Source: a virus. From it: a stretch of 43,530 bases of DNA. Shown in pieces: positions 1 through 9,300 of the stretch; position 1 is the stretch's first letter; each line of letters starts with the position of its first letter. The notes under the pieces are model-generated. The model worked only from the letters and a program-made list of their open reading frames with translations. It did not search any database and had not been told where the DNA came from. The stretch covers positions 1 through 43,530 of IMG/VR virus record IMGVR_UViG_3300038548_000311; one strand, given 5' to 3'. A program made the position numbers and the translations under genes.

Positions 1-127
1 AGGAAATTCTGGGGAAGAGTCATGAATTTTATAGAATCATCTGAGATAATCATACCAAAAAACAGAACACGGAGAGATATCGATGAGGACAAGTTAAATG
101 AACTAGCCAATGATATAAGAAAACCAC
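1..127. repeat. Left copy of 127-bp terminal direct repeat (circle junction)
   Basis: Bases 1-127 are identical to 43404-43530. The repeat spans the start of the methyltransferase gene and the end of the preceding gene, so it does not look like a packaging terminus placed between genes. A length of 127 matches a common maximum k-mer size of short-read assemblers, which makes an assembly overlap of a circular graph the simplest reading. The unit genome is then 43,403 bp. Confidence 0.95.
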
Positions 128-1320
128 ATGGGCTACTACACACACCAATCCTGCGAAACGATAATAAAACTCTTGTTGCAGGTGAACGTCGCTTTCGTGC
201 AATGCTTTTGCTGCATGAAGCAGATGTTAAGTTTTCGCATCAAGGTCAGAGAGTCCCTAAAGGAAAAATTCCCTATCAATCACTTGCGGAATTGTCTTCT
301 CTTGAGCTGCTAGATGCAGAAATTAGCGAGAATATCATTCGTACAGATTTATCTTGGCAGGATATGGTAAAAGCCTATGCTGACCTTGATGACCTTCGGA
401 AACTGATTGACCCAAAACATACAGCAAGAGAAACCGCAGCTGAGATACTTGGTCTAGATGATCCCTCCAAAGTAGCACCACACCATATATCTAATCTGGT
501 CAGCAACAGCGTTATACTTGTCGAGCACCTTGACGACCCTGAGATAGGTAAAGCTGCGACGAGGAAAGAGGCAATAAAAATCCTAACACGTAAACTGGAA
601 AAGGAATTTACAGCAGAGCTTGCAGCTAAATATAATGTAAGCCCAAACAGTAATGGTCATATACTATATCATGCTAAGTTTGAACACTTTTTAAAACCTG
701 CTAGTGAGAATAAGTTCGACCTTATTATAGCTGATTTACCTTATGGCATCAACGCAGATAAAGTCTTCGGTGATATGGCTGATCTTGACCATGACTATAG
801 TGACGACCCACAAGAGGCTATTGAAAGATACCAATCATTAGCTGAACTTGGATATAAAGTTACCAAAGAACAGTCGCATCTTTATATTTTTTGTGATCCT
901 TTATGGTTCTCACGTTTATATGATGTATATACAAAGGCCGGTTGGTGGTGTGCGAAAGCTCCTATTATCTGGGATAAAGGGAACATGGGACTTCTTCCAC
1001 AACCTGACCACATGCCGAGAAGAAGCTACGAAACAATCCTCTTTGCCATTAAGGGTAAGAGGGAAGCAATCGCAGTACATCGAGATGTTATTAATCTTCC
1101 AAACATAGCAAACAAAATTCATGCCGCGCAAAAGCCGGTTGACTTATATCTTCAACTCATCAAGAGAAGTTGTCAACCAGGAGACCTCGTGCTCGACCCC
1201 GCTTGTGGTAGTGGTACTATCTTCCCAGCAGCCTCTTTAGCGAGCTGTACAGCGGTGGGAATTGAAGCATCAGAAGACTCTTATAATATAGCCTTTAGTA
1301 GAATAGGAGATAGAGAATGA
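22..1320 (+). CDS. ParB-like domain fused to a DNA N6-adenine/N4-cytosine methyltransferase
   Basis: 432 aa. Residues 1-100 resemble the ParB/sulfiredoxin N-terminal domain, with the GERRFRA box at 54-60 and ENIIRTDLSW at 103-112. The C-terminal half is a DNA methyltransferase in beta-class order: catalytic motif IV appears as DLPYG (238-242, with L in place of the usual first P), and the AdoMet-binding motif LDPACGSG follows at 391-398, preceded by a HAAQKP motif near 367. It probably methylates phage DNA, for protection or regulation. The start ATG has GGGGAAGA upstream and overlaps the stop of the gene at 43096 across the circle junction. It overlaps the next gene by ATGA. ParB-MTase fusions are known in phages; the target sequence cannot be read from the DNA. 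Confidence 0.88.
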   Translation: MNFIESSEIIIPKNRTRRDIDEDKLNELANDIRKPHGLLHTPILRNDNKTLVAGERRFRAMLLLHEADVKFSHQGQRVPKGKIPYQSLAELSSLELLDAEISENIIRTDLSWQDMVKAYADLDDLRKLIDPKHTARETAAEILGLDDPSKVAPHHISNLVSNSVILVEHLDDPEIGKAATRKEAIKILTRKLEKEFTAELAAKYNVSPNSNGHILYHAKFEHFLKPASENKFDLIIADLPYGINADKVFGDMADLDHDYSDDPQEAIERYQSLAELGYKVTKEQSHLYIFCDPLWFSRLYDVYTKAGWWCAKAPIIWDKGNMGLLPQPDHMPRRSYETILFAIKGKREAIAVHRDVINLPNIANKIHAAQKPVDLYLQLIKRSCQPGDLVLDPACGSGTIFPAASLASCTAVGIEASEDSYNIAFSRIGDRE

Positions 1321-1541
1321 ACATAATACAAAAAATTAAACATCTTTTTTTCAAAAAGGAAATTCCAGAATCACAAGAATTAGTTGCTTGGTATCGGAGT
1401 GGTATTAGAATAACAAAAACAGAGGAGGGTTTTGAATGGGCTGATTCTCTTGGCAATGGACCTACTCTAATTGGATCAAAGAATAAAGACGGTGATATAG
1501 TCTGGCAATGTAGATATATAAATAAGACTGGTTATTATTAG
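1317..1541 (+). CDS. Small hypothetical protein
   Basis: 74 aa, not recognised. A basic N-terminus (IIQKIKHLFFKKE) is followed by a short beta-rich stretch containing WYRSGIRITKTEEGFEW. The start ATG overlaps the methyltransferase stop (ATGA) with AGGAGATAGAGA as ribosome binding site, so it is probably translationally coupled. The start is well supported; the function is unknown. Confidence 0.6.
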   Translation: MNIIQKIKHLFFKKEIPESQELVAWYRSGIRITKTEEGFEWADSLGNGPTLIGSKNKDGDIVWQCRYINKTGYY

Positions 1542-1551
1542 GAGATAGAAA

Positions 1552-1737
1552 ATGTTTACATCAGTAGATGAAATTGAATTTCTTAAACATCTAATTAATT
1601 ATATACAAGATAGTTGCCCTGAACTTTCAGATGAGATTGAAAATCATAGTGAAGTTACAAAAGAACTTCACAAGGGCATTGAGAATTTATTTTGTATGAT
1701 CAATCAGAGAATACAGGATCTTGAGGAGGAAGAATAA
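1552..1737 (+). CDS. Small acidic hypothetical protein
   Basis: 61 aa, acidic and predicted mostly helical (ends in IQDLEEEE). Not recognised. AGGAGATAGAAA precedes the ATG, almost the same ribosome binding site as the gene before. Its last base is shared with the start of the KTSC gene (TAATG), so the three small genes form a coupled run. Confidence 0.6.
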   Translation: MFTSVDEIEFLKHLINYIQDSCPELSDEIENHSEVTKELHKGIENLFCMINQRIQDLEEEE

Positions 1738-2054
1738 TGGACAGAATACCAGTTAAATCATCAAGCATAGCCTCAATAGGCTATGACCCAGATAGCGAAA
1801 CCTTGGAAATAGAATTCTTAGATTCCAGAATATTTCACCTTGATGTGAATATCAGTGTCTATCAATACTTTGATGTTCCACAACGTGTTTATGAAGAATT
1901 AATAAGTGCCGATTCAAAGGGTAAATACTTGGCTGAAAATATAAACTGTGTTTACCGTTATGCAACAGAGCACAGAGAAAAAGATTGTTGGTGTGATCCG
2001 GAAATTGAAAAATATGATAGCGGTGATCTCTATATACATAGAGAGATACATTAA
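1737..2054 (+). CDS. KTSC-domain protein
   Basis: 105 aa. Residues 5-75 match the KTSC domain pattern: VKSSSIASIGYD, then LEIEFLDSRIFHLDV, then VPQRVYEELISADSKGKYLAENI and a final Y. KTSC domains are small and occur alone or in phage and lysyl-tRNA-synthetase-like contexts; a nucleic-acid role is often proposed but not settled. About 30 extra residues (TEHREKDCWCDPE...) follow the domain. GGAGGAAGAATA is the ribosome binding site. Confidence 0.75.
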   Translation: MDRIPVKSSSIASIGYDPDSETLEIEFLDSRIFHLDVNISVYQYFDVPQRVYEELISADSKGKYLAENINCVYRYATEHREKDCWCDPEIEKYDSGDLYIHREIH

Positions 2055-2091
2055 AATAATCAAGCAATCTTAAAAAGGAAGGTAATTCATT

Positions 2092-2262
2092 ATGATAATG
2101 CCTTGGGGTAAACACACTGGAAAAGAGATTGAGGACTTGCCTTCAAGTTATCTTAAATGGTTGGCAGAATATAGTGACGACGATGATATATGTGAAGAGG
2201 CTTATATTGAATACCATTGGCGTTCAGGTCATAATGCACATATGGAGGTTATAGATGATTAA
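2092..2262 (+). CDS. DUF3820-like small protein
   Basis: 56 aa. The sequence MPWGKHTGKEIEDLPSSYLKW (residues 3-23) is the hallmark of the DUF3820 family: short proteins, frequent in phages, with a PxGKxKGxxxxDxPxxYLxWL pattern. The rest is acidic (EYSDDDDICEE). AAGGAAGGTAATTCATT precedes the ATG. The gene overlaps the polymerase start by 8 bases, suggesting coupling to it. The molecular function of the family is not firmly established. Confidence 0.75.
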   Translation: MIMPWGKHTGKEIEDLPSSYLKWLAEYSDDDDICEEAYIEYHWRSGHNAHMEVIDD

Positions 2263-4720
2263 AGTTCCAGCCTTCGGACCTGAGAATGCTCGCATTATGT
2301 TAGTAGGGGAAGCTCCAGGTCATGAAGAAGAAACATACATGATTAAAGATCCTGCTACTGGTATACCTATCCGAAAACCTCAACCGTTTGTGGGTAGCAG
2401 TGGCAGGTTTCTTAATCAGCTTCTCGGCAACGCAGGTATAGTTCGTTCCGACTGTTATATAACAAATGTCTGCAAGTACAGACCACCGAACAATAATATA
2501 AAGGCTTGGTTCGAGACAAAAACTGCAGCTAAGAAACGAGGACGTGAGGTATTCTATGGACGCTATCCGAACAAGCTAATTGTTGAAGGTGTCTATGAAC
2601 TTGAAGAAGAAATAGAGTGTATCAAACCAGAACTTATAATAGCACTAGGTGATACAGCACTATGGGCCTTGACAGGTGAGTCAGGTATAGTCAAGTGGCG
2701 AGGTAGTATTATGAAGACTCATGGTACTACTGTCTATAAAGTAATCCCTACCTTTCATCCAGCAGCTATCATGCGCAACTACAGTTGGAAGGTATTTGCT
2801 GAGCATGATCTTAAAAAATGCTCTGAAGAATTAGACAACCCGGTACAGAAACCTGACTACAACTTTATAATCCGGCCCAGTTTCAAAGAAGTTAAGCATA
2901 CCCTCTTTACTCTTTTAAATCAATTAAACTTTATTGAACTTCGCATCTCAGTAGATCTTGAAACCCGTGCGGGGCATATAGCTTGCATTGGTCTTGCGTG
3001 GTCAAGTACAGACGCAATCTGTATTCCGTTTATGTGTACGGAATCCAATAATGGGTATTGGCACGACCCTGATGTTGAATATGCCGTTATACACGCAATT
3101 AGAGGCATTATTGGGCATTCTAATGCACGTATTGTCGGTCAAAATTATTTATACGATGAACAATACAATATACTTTGGTGGGGAGCAAAATCTACAGTAT
3201 ACATGGATACCATGCTAGCGCAGCATGTATGCTATCCAGGAATGGCAAAGGATTTAAACACACTAAGCAGCTTGCATTGCAAGTACCATGAGTACTGGAA
3301 GGATGAGGGTAAGCTATGGGATACCAGTATGCCTGAGGACGACTACTGGGTTTATAACTGTAAGGATGCAGTGACCACATTAGAGATTAGTTACGCTCTC
3401 GATAAACAAATAGAACATCTAGACCTTCGTGAACAATTTGATTTTCAGATGCGTACCTACCAATGTTGTCTACAAGCCATGCTTCGAGGAGTACGTGTTA
3501 ATAAAAAGGATAGAGCAAGGATAGGACTTGAACTTAACTTTGCTGCCGAGCAGTACGAGTGCTGGTTCAAACCTCTTATTGGTGCTGATGTCCATGAACT
3601 ACCTAAAAGTAAAACAGCCAAGCCGTGGTATCGTAGTCCTATACAGCAAGCCAAACTTTTTTATGACGAGCTTGGACAGAAAGAAGTAATGAACAGGAAA
3701 ACTTGGAAGAGAACAGTTGACGATGATGCGCTCAAAAAAATTGGAACTCGCGAGCCATTACTACAACCACTGACTGACGCTCTCTCAAATTATAGAAGCA
3801 TTGGAGTGGTATACTCAAATTGCATTGAATCGAAACTCGATTCAGATCAAAGAGTCAGGTGTAGTTACAATGTTGGTGGGACTGTTACCTTTCGTTTAAG
3901 CAGCTCTCAAAATGCTTTCGGCTCTGGTATGAACCTACAAAATTTAACTAGTGGGGAGAAGGCAAGCGAAAATATATCAGGTCTTGCATTCAGTATACCT
4001 AATATACGCAAGCTTCTTATACCTGATACAGGATACATAATATACGCACATGATCTTGATCGCGCTGACTTATACGTTGTTGTATGGGAAGCAGGCGATG
4101 ATGAACTTAAACAGATATTAAAAGAAGGAGTAAATCCACATGTCGAAAACGCAAAAACTATCTTCGGGGGCAATCCTCAACCAAGCAAGCTCGCGAGCTC
4201 ACCGTACCATAAAGCTAAGCAAGGAGTACACGCAACTAATTACGGAGTACGAAAAGAAACTCTCGCAGCTGAACTTGGGATTACAATCCATGATGCAGAC
4301 AGATTTATTAATAGATGGTTTGCCGCTCACCCAAGAATTAAAGAATGGCATAACAGAGTTGAAAGAAGCTTGCAAAGAACTAAAAGTGTCAGTAACAAGC
4401 TTGGTTTCCGCATTAGATTCTTTGATAGAATAGACAATCTTTTACCTGACGCACTCGCTTGGATTCCACAATCAACTGTCGCCCTTGTTATCAATACCGG
4501 TTGGCACAACATAGATGCCAACCTTCCTTGGGCACAGGTGCTTATGCAGGTGCATGATGAACTTGTATTGCAAGTGCCAAAAGCTATGCACAGTAAACGA
4601 AAAGAAATCCGTGAGCAGATGTTAATTACAATCCCATACGAGGATCCATTGACAATACCTATTGGTGTTTCTATGAGTGATAAATCTTGGGGTGAGTGTG
4701 AGGATATAGAATGGGAATAA
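2255..4720 (+). CDS. Uracil-DNA glycosylase-like domain fused to family A DNA polymerase
   Basis: 821 aa. Residues 1-190 look like a family 4/5 uracil-DNA glycosylase: VGEAPG (17-22), KPQPFVGSSGRFLNQLL and TNVCKYRPP, and a late TFHPAA. A DEDDy 3'-5' exonuclease follows (VDLET near 233, GQNYLYDEQYN, YNCKDAVTT). The polymerase has motif A as AHDLDRADLY (near 598), motif B as KAKQGVHATNYG and motif C as VHDELV (near 765). It is the likely replicative polymerase, with a domain that could recognise uracil in template DNA. Motif A differs from the usual DYSQIELR, and the position equivalent to E. coli Phe762 appears to be His. Glycosylase-polymerase fusions exist in other phages. Confidence 0.92.
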   Translation: MIKVPAFGPENARIMLVGEAPGHEEETYMIKDPATGIPIRKPQPFVGSSGRFLNQLLGNAGIVRSDCYITNVCKYRPPNNNIKAWFETKTAAKKRGREVFYGRYPNKLIVEGVYELEEEIECIKPELIIALGDTALWALTGESGIVKWRGSIMKTHGTTVYKVIPTFHPAAIMRNYSWKVFAEHDLKKCSEELDNPVQKPDYNFIIRPSFKEVKHTLFTLLNQLNFIELRISVDLETRAGHIACIGLAWSSTDAICIPFMCTESNNGYWHDPDVEYAVIHAIRGIIGHSNARIVGQNYLYDEQYNILWWGAKSTVYMDTMLAQHVCYPGMAKDLNTLSSLHCKYHEYWKDEGKLWDTSMPEDDYWVYNCKDAVTTLEISYALDKQIEHLDLREQFDFQMRTYQCCLQAMLRGVRVNKKDRARIGLELNFAAEQYECWFKPLIGADVHELPKSKTAKPWYRSPIQQAKLFYDELGQKEVMNRKTWKRTVDDDALKKIGTREPLLQPLTDALSNYRSIGVVYSNCIESKLDSDQRVRCSYNVGGTVTFRLSSSQNAFGSGMNLQNLTSGEKASENISGLAFSIPNIRKLLIPDTGYIIYAHDLDRADLYVVVWEAGDDELKQILKEGVNPHVENAKTIFGGNPQPSKLASSPYHKAKQGVHATNYGVRKETLAAELGITIHDADRFINRWFAAHPRIKEWHNRVERSLQRTKSVSNKLGFRIRFFDRIDNLLPDALAWIPQSTVALVINTGWHNIDANLPWAQVLMQVHDELVLQVPKAMHSKRKEIREQMLITIPYEDPLTIPIGVSMSDKSWGECEDIEWE

Positions 4721-4807
4721 AAAATCGTAAACATACCGAGGCAGATATATGCAGTTGCAATACAGGTACACAAATCGATTAAAAAATGTTTGACCTATAA
4801 AAAGAAT

Positions 4808-4836
4808 TGATCAGTTCTATCTAGTCAAACCGATCA
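4808..4836 (+). promoter_or_regulatory. 29-bp inverted motif, copy 1 (TGATCAGTT-N11-AACCGATCA)
   Basis: Left half 4808-4816, spacer 4817-4827, right half 4828-4836. There is one mismatch between the halves. It is one of four intergenic copies with exactly 11 bp between halves. It ends 34 bases before the GTG of the DUF3987-like gene and is followed by TTTAAAC. It could be an operator for a dimeric protein, a phage promoter or an RNA hairpin. Confidence 0.7.
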
Positions 4837-4851
4837 TTTAAACAGGTATAT

Positions 4852-4878
4852 ATGGCGAATCCCAGCAATCGTGGCTAA
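4852..4878 (+). promoter_or_regulatory. Possible 8-codon leader ORF
   Basis: ATG at 4852 opens a frame reading MANPSNRG and stopping at 4878. The stop overlaps the GTG start at 4871 in another frame. CAGG lies 6 bases before the ATG, while the GTG has no visible ribosome binding site, so terminating ribosomes may re-initiate on the GTG. Inferred from sequence layout only. Confidence 0.35.
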
Positions 4879-6073
4879 GCGATTATTTAAAAATTGGCTT
4901 AGACAATACTTAGAATATACTTGTCATTCAGAAGCCCCAGACGCTTTCCATTTTTGGACTGGAGTAAGCGTTTTAGCTGGCGCACTTCGTCGTCGTGTCT
5001 GGATAGACCAGCGGTATTTCCAATGGACTCCCAACTTCTACATATTCTTTGTAGCACCCCCCGGTGTGGTATCTAAATCTACAACAGTCAATGTTGGTAT
5101 GTCTCTCCTTCGTGAGGTTGAGGGAATACATTTTGGGCCTGATTGTGTCACATGGCAGAAATTAACAGAGACGCTGGCAGACTCTCAAGAACTTATAACA
5201 ATGAATGACGGGTTGATGTATCCTATGTCTTGTCTTACAATAGCTGCATCAGAACTTGGAACATTCTTCGATCCACAAGACAGGGAAATGGTCGATGTAC
5301 TTGTAGCCCTTTGGGATGGACAACGAGGTGTATGGACTAAAAGTACCAAGACCCAGGGCACAGATTCTATTGAGAACCCTTGGCTTAACATCATAGGTTG
5401 TACAACACCAGCTTGGATATCCGGCAACTTTCCAGAGTACATGATCGGTGGTGGATTCACCTCACGTTCTGTTTTCGTATATGCTGAAAAGAAGCGACAG
5501 TTTATAGCCTACCCTGCATTACAAATCCAGGAAGAAGATTACCAAAACATGGGCAACAAGCTGGTTTCTGACCTACGTTTGGTAGCCGAGATAATGGGTG
5601 AGTATCAAATAGAAAAAGAAGCCCTTGTGTGGGGTACTAAATGGTATGAACAACACTGGTCAAAGCGACCAGAAGATATGTCGGATGAACGCTATGGTGG
5701 ATATATAGCAAGAAAGCAAACACATATACATAAGCTGGCAATGGTTTTAGCTGCAGCCCAACGTGATGAACTGGTTATTATCAAGGATGATTTAGTACAA
5801 GCTAACATACAAATAACAAGCTTAGAAAAGGACATGCTTAAGGTTTTTAAATCTGTTGGGTCTACAGAGGAAGAAGGTCATAGAAGAAATCTACTACATC
5901 TCATTCGTGGTATGAAGGGTGGGATTGAAAGAGATAAACTGTGGAGTATAACTATGAGTGTGTTCCGCAATCATGATGAATTTGAAGCCTGTCTTATAGC
6001 CTTAATTAATGCTAATCTTATAAGACAATTTACAACAAAGGGTAATATATATTTAGGAGCTAAACATGAATAA
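4871..6073 (+). CDS. DUF3987-like replication ATPase
   Basis: 400 aa. The N-terminus (FKNWLRQYLEYTCHSEAPDAFHFWTG) and a P-loop-like APPGVVSKSTT (near residues 62-72), followed by ASELGTFF and LVALWDGQRGVW, resemble the DUF3987/YfjI-type primase-helicase family. This is probably a replicative ATPase or helicase loaded with the polymerase encoded just upstream. The start is GTG with no clear ribosome binding site; no ATG lies in frame upstream, though the frame is open back to 4811. The P-loop lacks the canonical GK (it reads SK), so ATPase activity is less certain. It overlaps the next gene by 8 bases. Confidence 0.7.
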   Translation: MAKRLFKNWLRQYLEYTCHSEAPDAFHFWTGVSVLAGALRRRVWIDQRYFQWTPNFYIFFVAPPGVVSKSTTVNVGMSLLREVEGIHFGPDCVTWQKLTETLADSQELITMNDGLMYPMSCLTIAASELGTFFDPQDREMVDVLVALWDGQRGVWTKSTKTQGTDSIENPWLNIIGCTTPAWISGNFPEYMIGGGFTSRSVFVYAEKKRQFIAYPALQIQEEDYQNMGNKLVSDLRLVAEIMGEYQIEKEALVWGTKWYEQHWSKRPEDMSDERYGGYIARKQTHIHKLAMVLAAAQRDELVIIKDDLVQANIQITSLEKDMLKVFKSVGSTEEEGHRRNLLHLIRGMKGGIERDKLWSITMSVFRNHDEFEACLIALINANLIRQFTTKGNIYLGAKHE

Positions 6074-6368
6074 GAAACTGCAAAAGATAGCTGATGAAAA
6101 ATATCTGTGCTGTGTTTATCAATTGTTTAGGATGTCAGCACAGCTTAAAACTAAAGACTTAGCAAGCTGGTTGGATATAACAACTCGTTGTGTCAGACAA
6201 AATAGACACGACTTGCGGACAGGTAAACTTGCATGTAAAAGATTTATATGCTGTCAAAATAGGTCTATCCTGTTTGACGAAGTGGCTAATATCCCTAAGG
6301 AAGAATTTCAACTAGTTAAACCTGTCACTATCTATACGTTAAGAAAACACAGTACAGATAAAGATTAG
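6066..6368 (+). CDS. Small helix-turn-helix-like protein
   Basis: 100 aa. TKDLASWLDITTRCVRQNRHDLRTGKL (residues 31-57) has the spacing of a helix-turn-helix, as in small DNA-binding regulators. Four cysteines (CC near residue 15, CC near 60) are scattered without a CxxC metal motif. AGGAGCTAAAC precedes the ATG. It is the last gene of the rightward block, 14 bp from the stop of the convergent virion gene. A DNA-binding role is inferred from the helix pattern only. Confidence 0.6.
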   Translation: MNKKLQKIADEKYLCCVYQLFRMSAQLKTKDLASWLDITTRCVRQNRHDLRTGKLACKRFICCQNRSILFDEVANIPKEEFQLVKPVTIYTLRKHSTDKD

Positions 6369-6382
6369 TAAAGAACTAAAAG

Positions 6383-9300
6383 CTAACGAAGAGTCTCAAC
6401 CGTCTCCTCAACAACAGGCTCAGGAGTTGATGGGGGCGTAATACCTAATAGCTTCTGGATCTCCTCCATTTTTTGCTGTTGTTCTTTCCACTTAAGGTAA
6501 GCTTTAACATCATCATCAATACGCTCTTCATGAACAGGACTACTTGGGAACAACTTATTCGTTTCTTCTGAAATCCCTCGCAAGTTCCTCTGTGGCAGCA
6601 GTCCAGCTTCCTGACGCTCACGAGTTCGGTGTCTTGCTTTCCTACTATCTCTTAAAACTTTAGCACCAATAGCCATAGATCTAAAGGGAACCTCATTGTT
6701 ATACTTCTTCATAGCAGTGCGTGTGTCCGACATACCTTCCTCATCGTCCAACCTAGCGGCTTTATCAAATGCACTCAGAAGAACTTTCTTCCGAGCATTC
6801 CAAAACATAGCAGATTCCTGTTGCATACGAATGCGATCCCACTCTTTAGTAATACGTGTAGTAGGAAATCCCCCCGCCTGCATAACTAGTTCAAGGAAAT
6901 GTTCAGGATCTTCAGGCATAACATCTGCAATTTCAGCACCAGTACGAGCAAATTCACCTTCCTGTCTGTATCTTCTAAAGGCTTTACTCATATTCCTTAA
7001 CTGACTCGGCATAGCACGTTCCCACCGCTTAAACCCATCAGCATTCTGTTTATCTGCCATTGCTTGTGCAATACCCATAGCACCACTTATCACAGCACCA
7101 CCAGCATCTGTACTGGTAGCCAGGAACTTATGTTCAAAGTCCCCCGGTTGAAGTATACCTTGAGCTCCAGGAATAAGTCGACCAAAGGATAAGCTTCCAC
7201 TTAAATCAACACTAGGTATTGGTAAGCCTGTTAAATCCCCAACATGAGCTAGACCAAAGCTTTCTCGGCTTGCACCATGCAGGAATATATCAGGATCAAT
7301 ATCACTAACCTCAGTTACATATTCCCTGAAAGCTTTCTCAGGATTCCAGTCTTTATCAATTTGTCTCCCAAACCATTTGACAAATTCTTCCATATCCTCA
7401 GCCCCAGGCATGCCCTCAATGCCAGCTACCAATAATAATAACAGCAATGCTCTACCCCTACCAGGCGCGTTATTGAAAAAGAACAGAGTATTTTGCAGGT
7501 ATTGAAAGAACAAGAAGATAACGCTTTTCTTTCCTCGCATAAAGCGTGGTCGATTCCAGCTTGCATACTCATATTGAGTTGTATCAACAGCATCCTTTCC
7601 TGCAAGATAGCCAAGAATATCTTTCTGTGCCCAACCAGAATCTTTCAGCAGGGAAACCAATCTGGGGTTATCAGACAGCAACTCTTTCAAATATGGTGTT
7701 TCAGGATTCTTATGTGCTAGTTCCCAAGCAGCACTAAATACTATCCTTCGGTTCATCTTCTCTGCTGTTTGAAACATATAAGCACTAGCGTATTGTACTT
7801 CACGCAAACCGCGCTGTATTTTATTCCCGGGCAATGCGCGCTGCAAGACAGAACTAGTACTCATAGCAGCAAGTTCCATAGCTTGTGATTCTTCAAGGAA
7901 GCCCATTTGAATGCCAAGATTAATGCCCTTTAATTTCTCCTCAGTAACTCTTGCACTAGGATCATTTTTATATATACTACGCAGGTCTTTAATAGCTCTT
8001 CCTAATTCAGCCGTAGCTGCTAGCTCATTATATCTACTAGACAAATAAGGTGCGGCAACAAGAGGCACCTGCGTGAGATTAATAACAGCACTTTTAGGTA
8101 CAAACCCCAAAAACCATACGAAGCCTAACGCTCGCAGATTGGCAAGATCATTTTCAGGATTTAATATATACTCCCGATGGTCTTTCATATAAGCAAGAAT
8201 TCTTCTACGATCTCGAATTGGAGACTCTGGTATATCTTTTAGTAACTTAATCTCATCTTCCATTTTTTGTATGGATTCATCCAGCTCGTTCACATGCTTA
8301 ACACGAGCTATATGATTAGCACCACGGAAGAAGTAATCAGCGTAATTACGTAGAGCATCTTTTGAATATCCTGGAGTTCCCTTCCTTCTTTCAAAATGCT
8401 TCTTGAAACTCTGTACATTGTCGTGTTCAAAAAGAATCTGTTCGAGACTGTTGAGTTTTTCAGCACGTTCAGCTTCACGTTTACGAGCAAGCTTTGCCTC
8501 TGAGCTATCACCTATTGTACCTTTAATAGGAATATCTAAGTCGAGTAAGCGAATAATATCCCCTTTAACACTAGGAGGTAAGCTGCGAAATGGTTGCATA
8601 GACTCTATAATAATATCCTGTCGTATATTCTTACCAGGAAACATTTTTTTCACTTCTTTAAATCTACGATTAGCTCGTAGCTTACCTAGTGTACCCTCAA
8701 AGGATTCCATATAGATAACCTTACCACCTATATCATCATCTTTAACTACAATGGTGAACTCACCAAACCGTGACATAGGGAAGTAGGGTTTCTGCCTGAG
8801 CAACTCATTGGTGCGTCGGATCTCTCTTATCTTTTCATTAAGTATAAAGGTATCTGTAAAGTTCTTTCTTGCTGCTTCTATCTCAGCTTCTTCAATAGCA
8901 TCAAGTACATCGAGAAAGTCCTGACGAATAAGGAAATACATTTCAATAGCTTCGGGCTTAAGCTTATGTTTATCAACAAGCACTGCCAATTCTTCATTAG
9001 TCGGTTGACGAGCTACCTTATTTTCATCCGCTTTAAGATAAGTCATTTCCTGGACATCAAACAATAAATTAGAAAGCGCATCTGCCTGACCTTTATACAA
9101 CCCTTGCCATTGTCGTACACGTTGTTCAGCACGAGCTATCCACTCCATCTTGGTATTAGCCATGAAACTCTGGTTCTCCCAATACTCTACAAGGGGCTGT
9201 ATATGTCTGTTCTTCTTAGCCATTTGACTAATAGTCCAGGTGAGATTAGTCCACCAATTATATTTATCTTGCTCCAACAACGCTCGTTTTTTAGCTTGAA

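Noticed and set aside
1-127. T7-like physical direct terminal repeat
   Set aside because: It lies within coding sequence across a gene overlap and has a length equal to a common assembler k-mer; assembly overlap is simpler. Read depth would decide.
4140-4433. 97-codon frame inside the polymerase gene on the same strand
   Set aside because: It lies across conserved polymerase motif B coding sequence; no independent evidence. The helical look comes from the frame shift.
4790-4818. TTGACC as a -35 box upstream of the DUF3987-like gene
   Set aside because: No acceptable -10 lies 16-18 bp downstream (AGTTCT at 17 bp).
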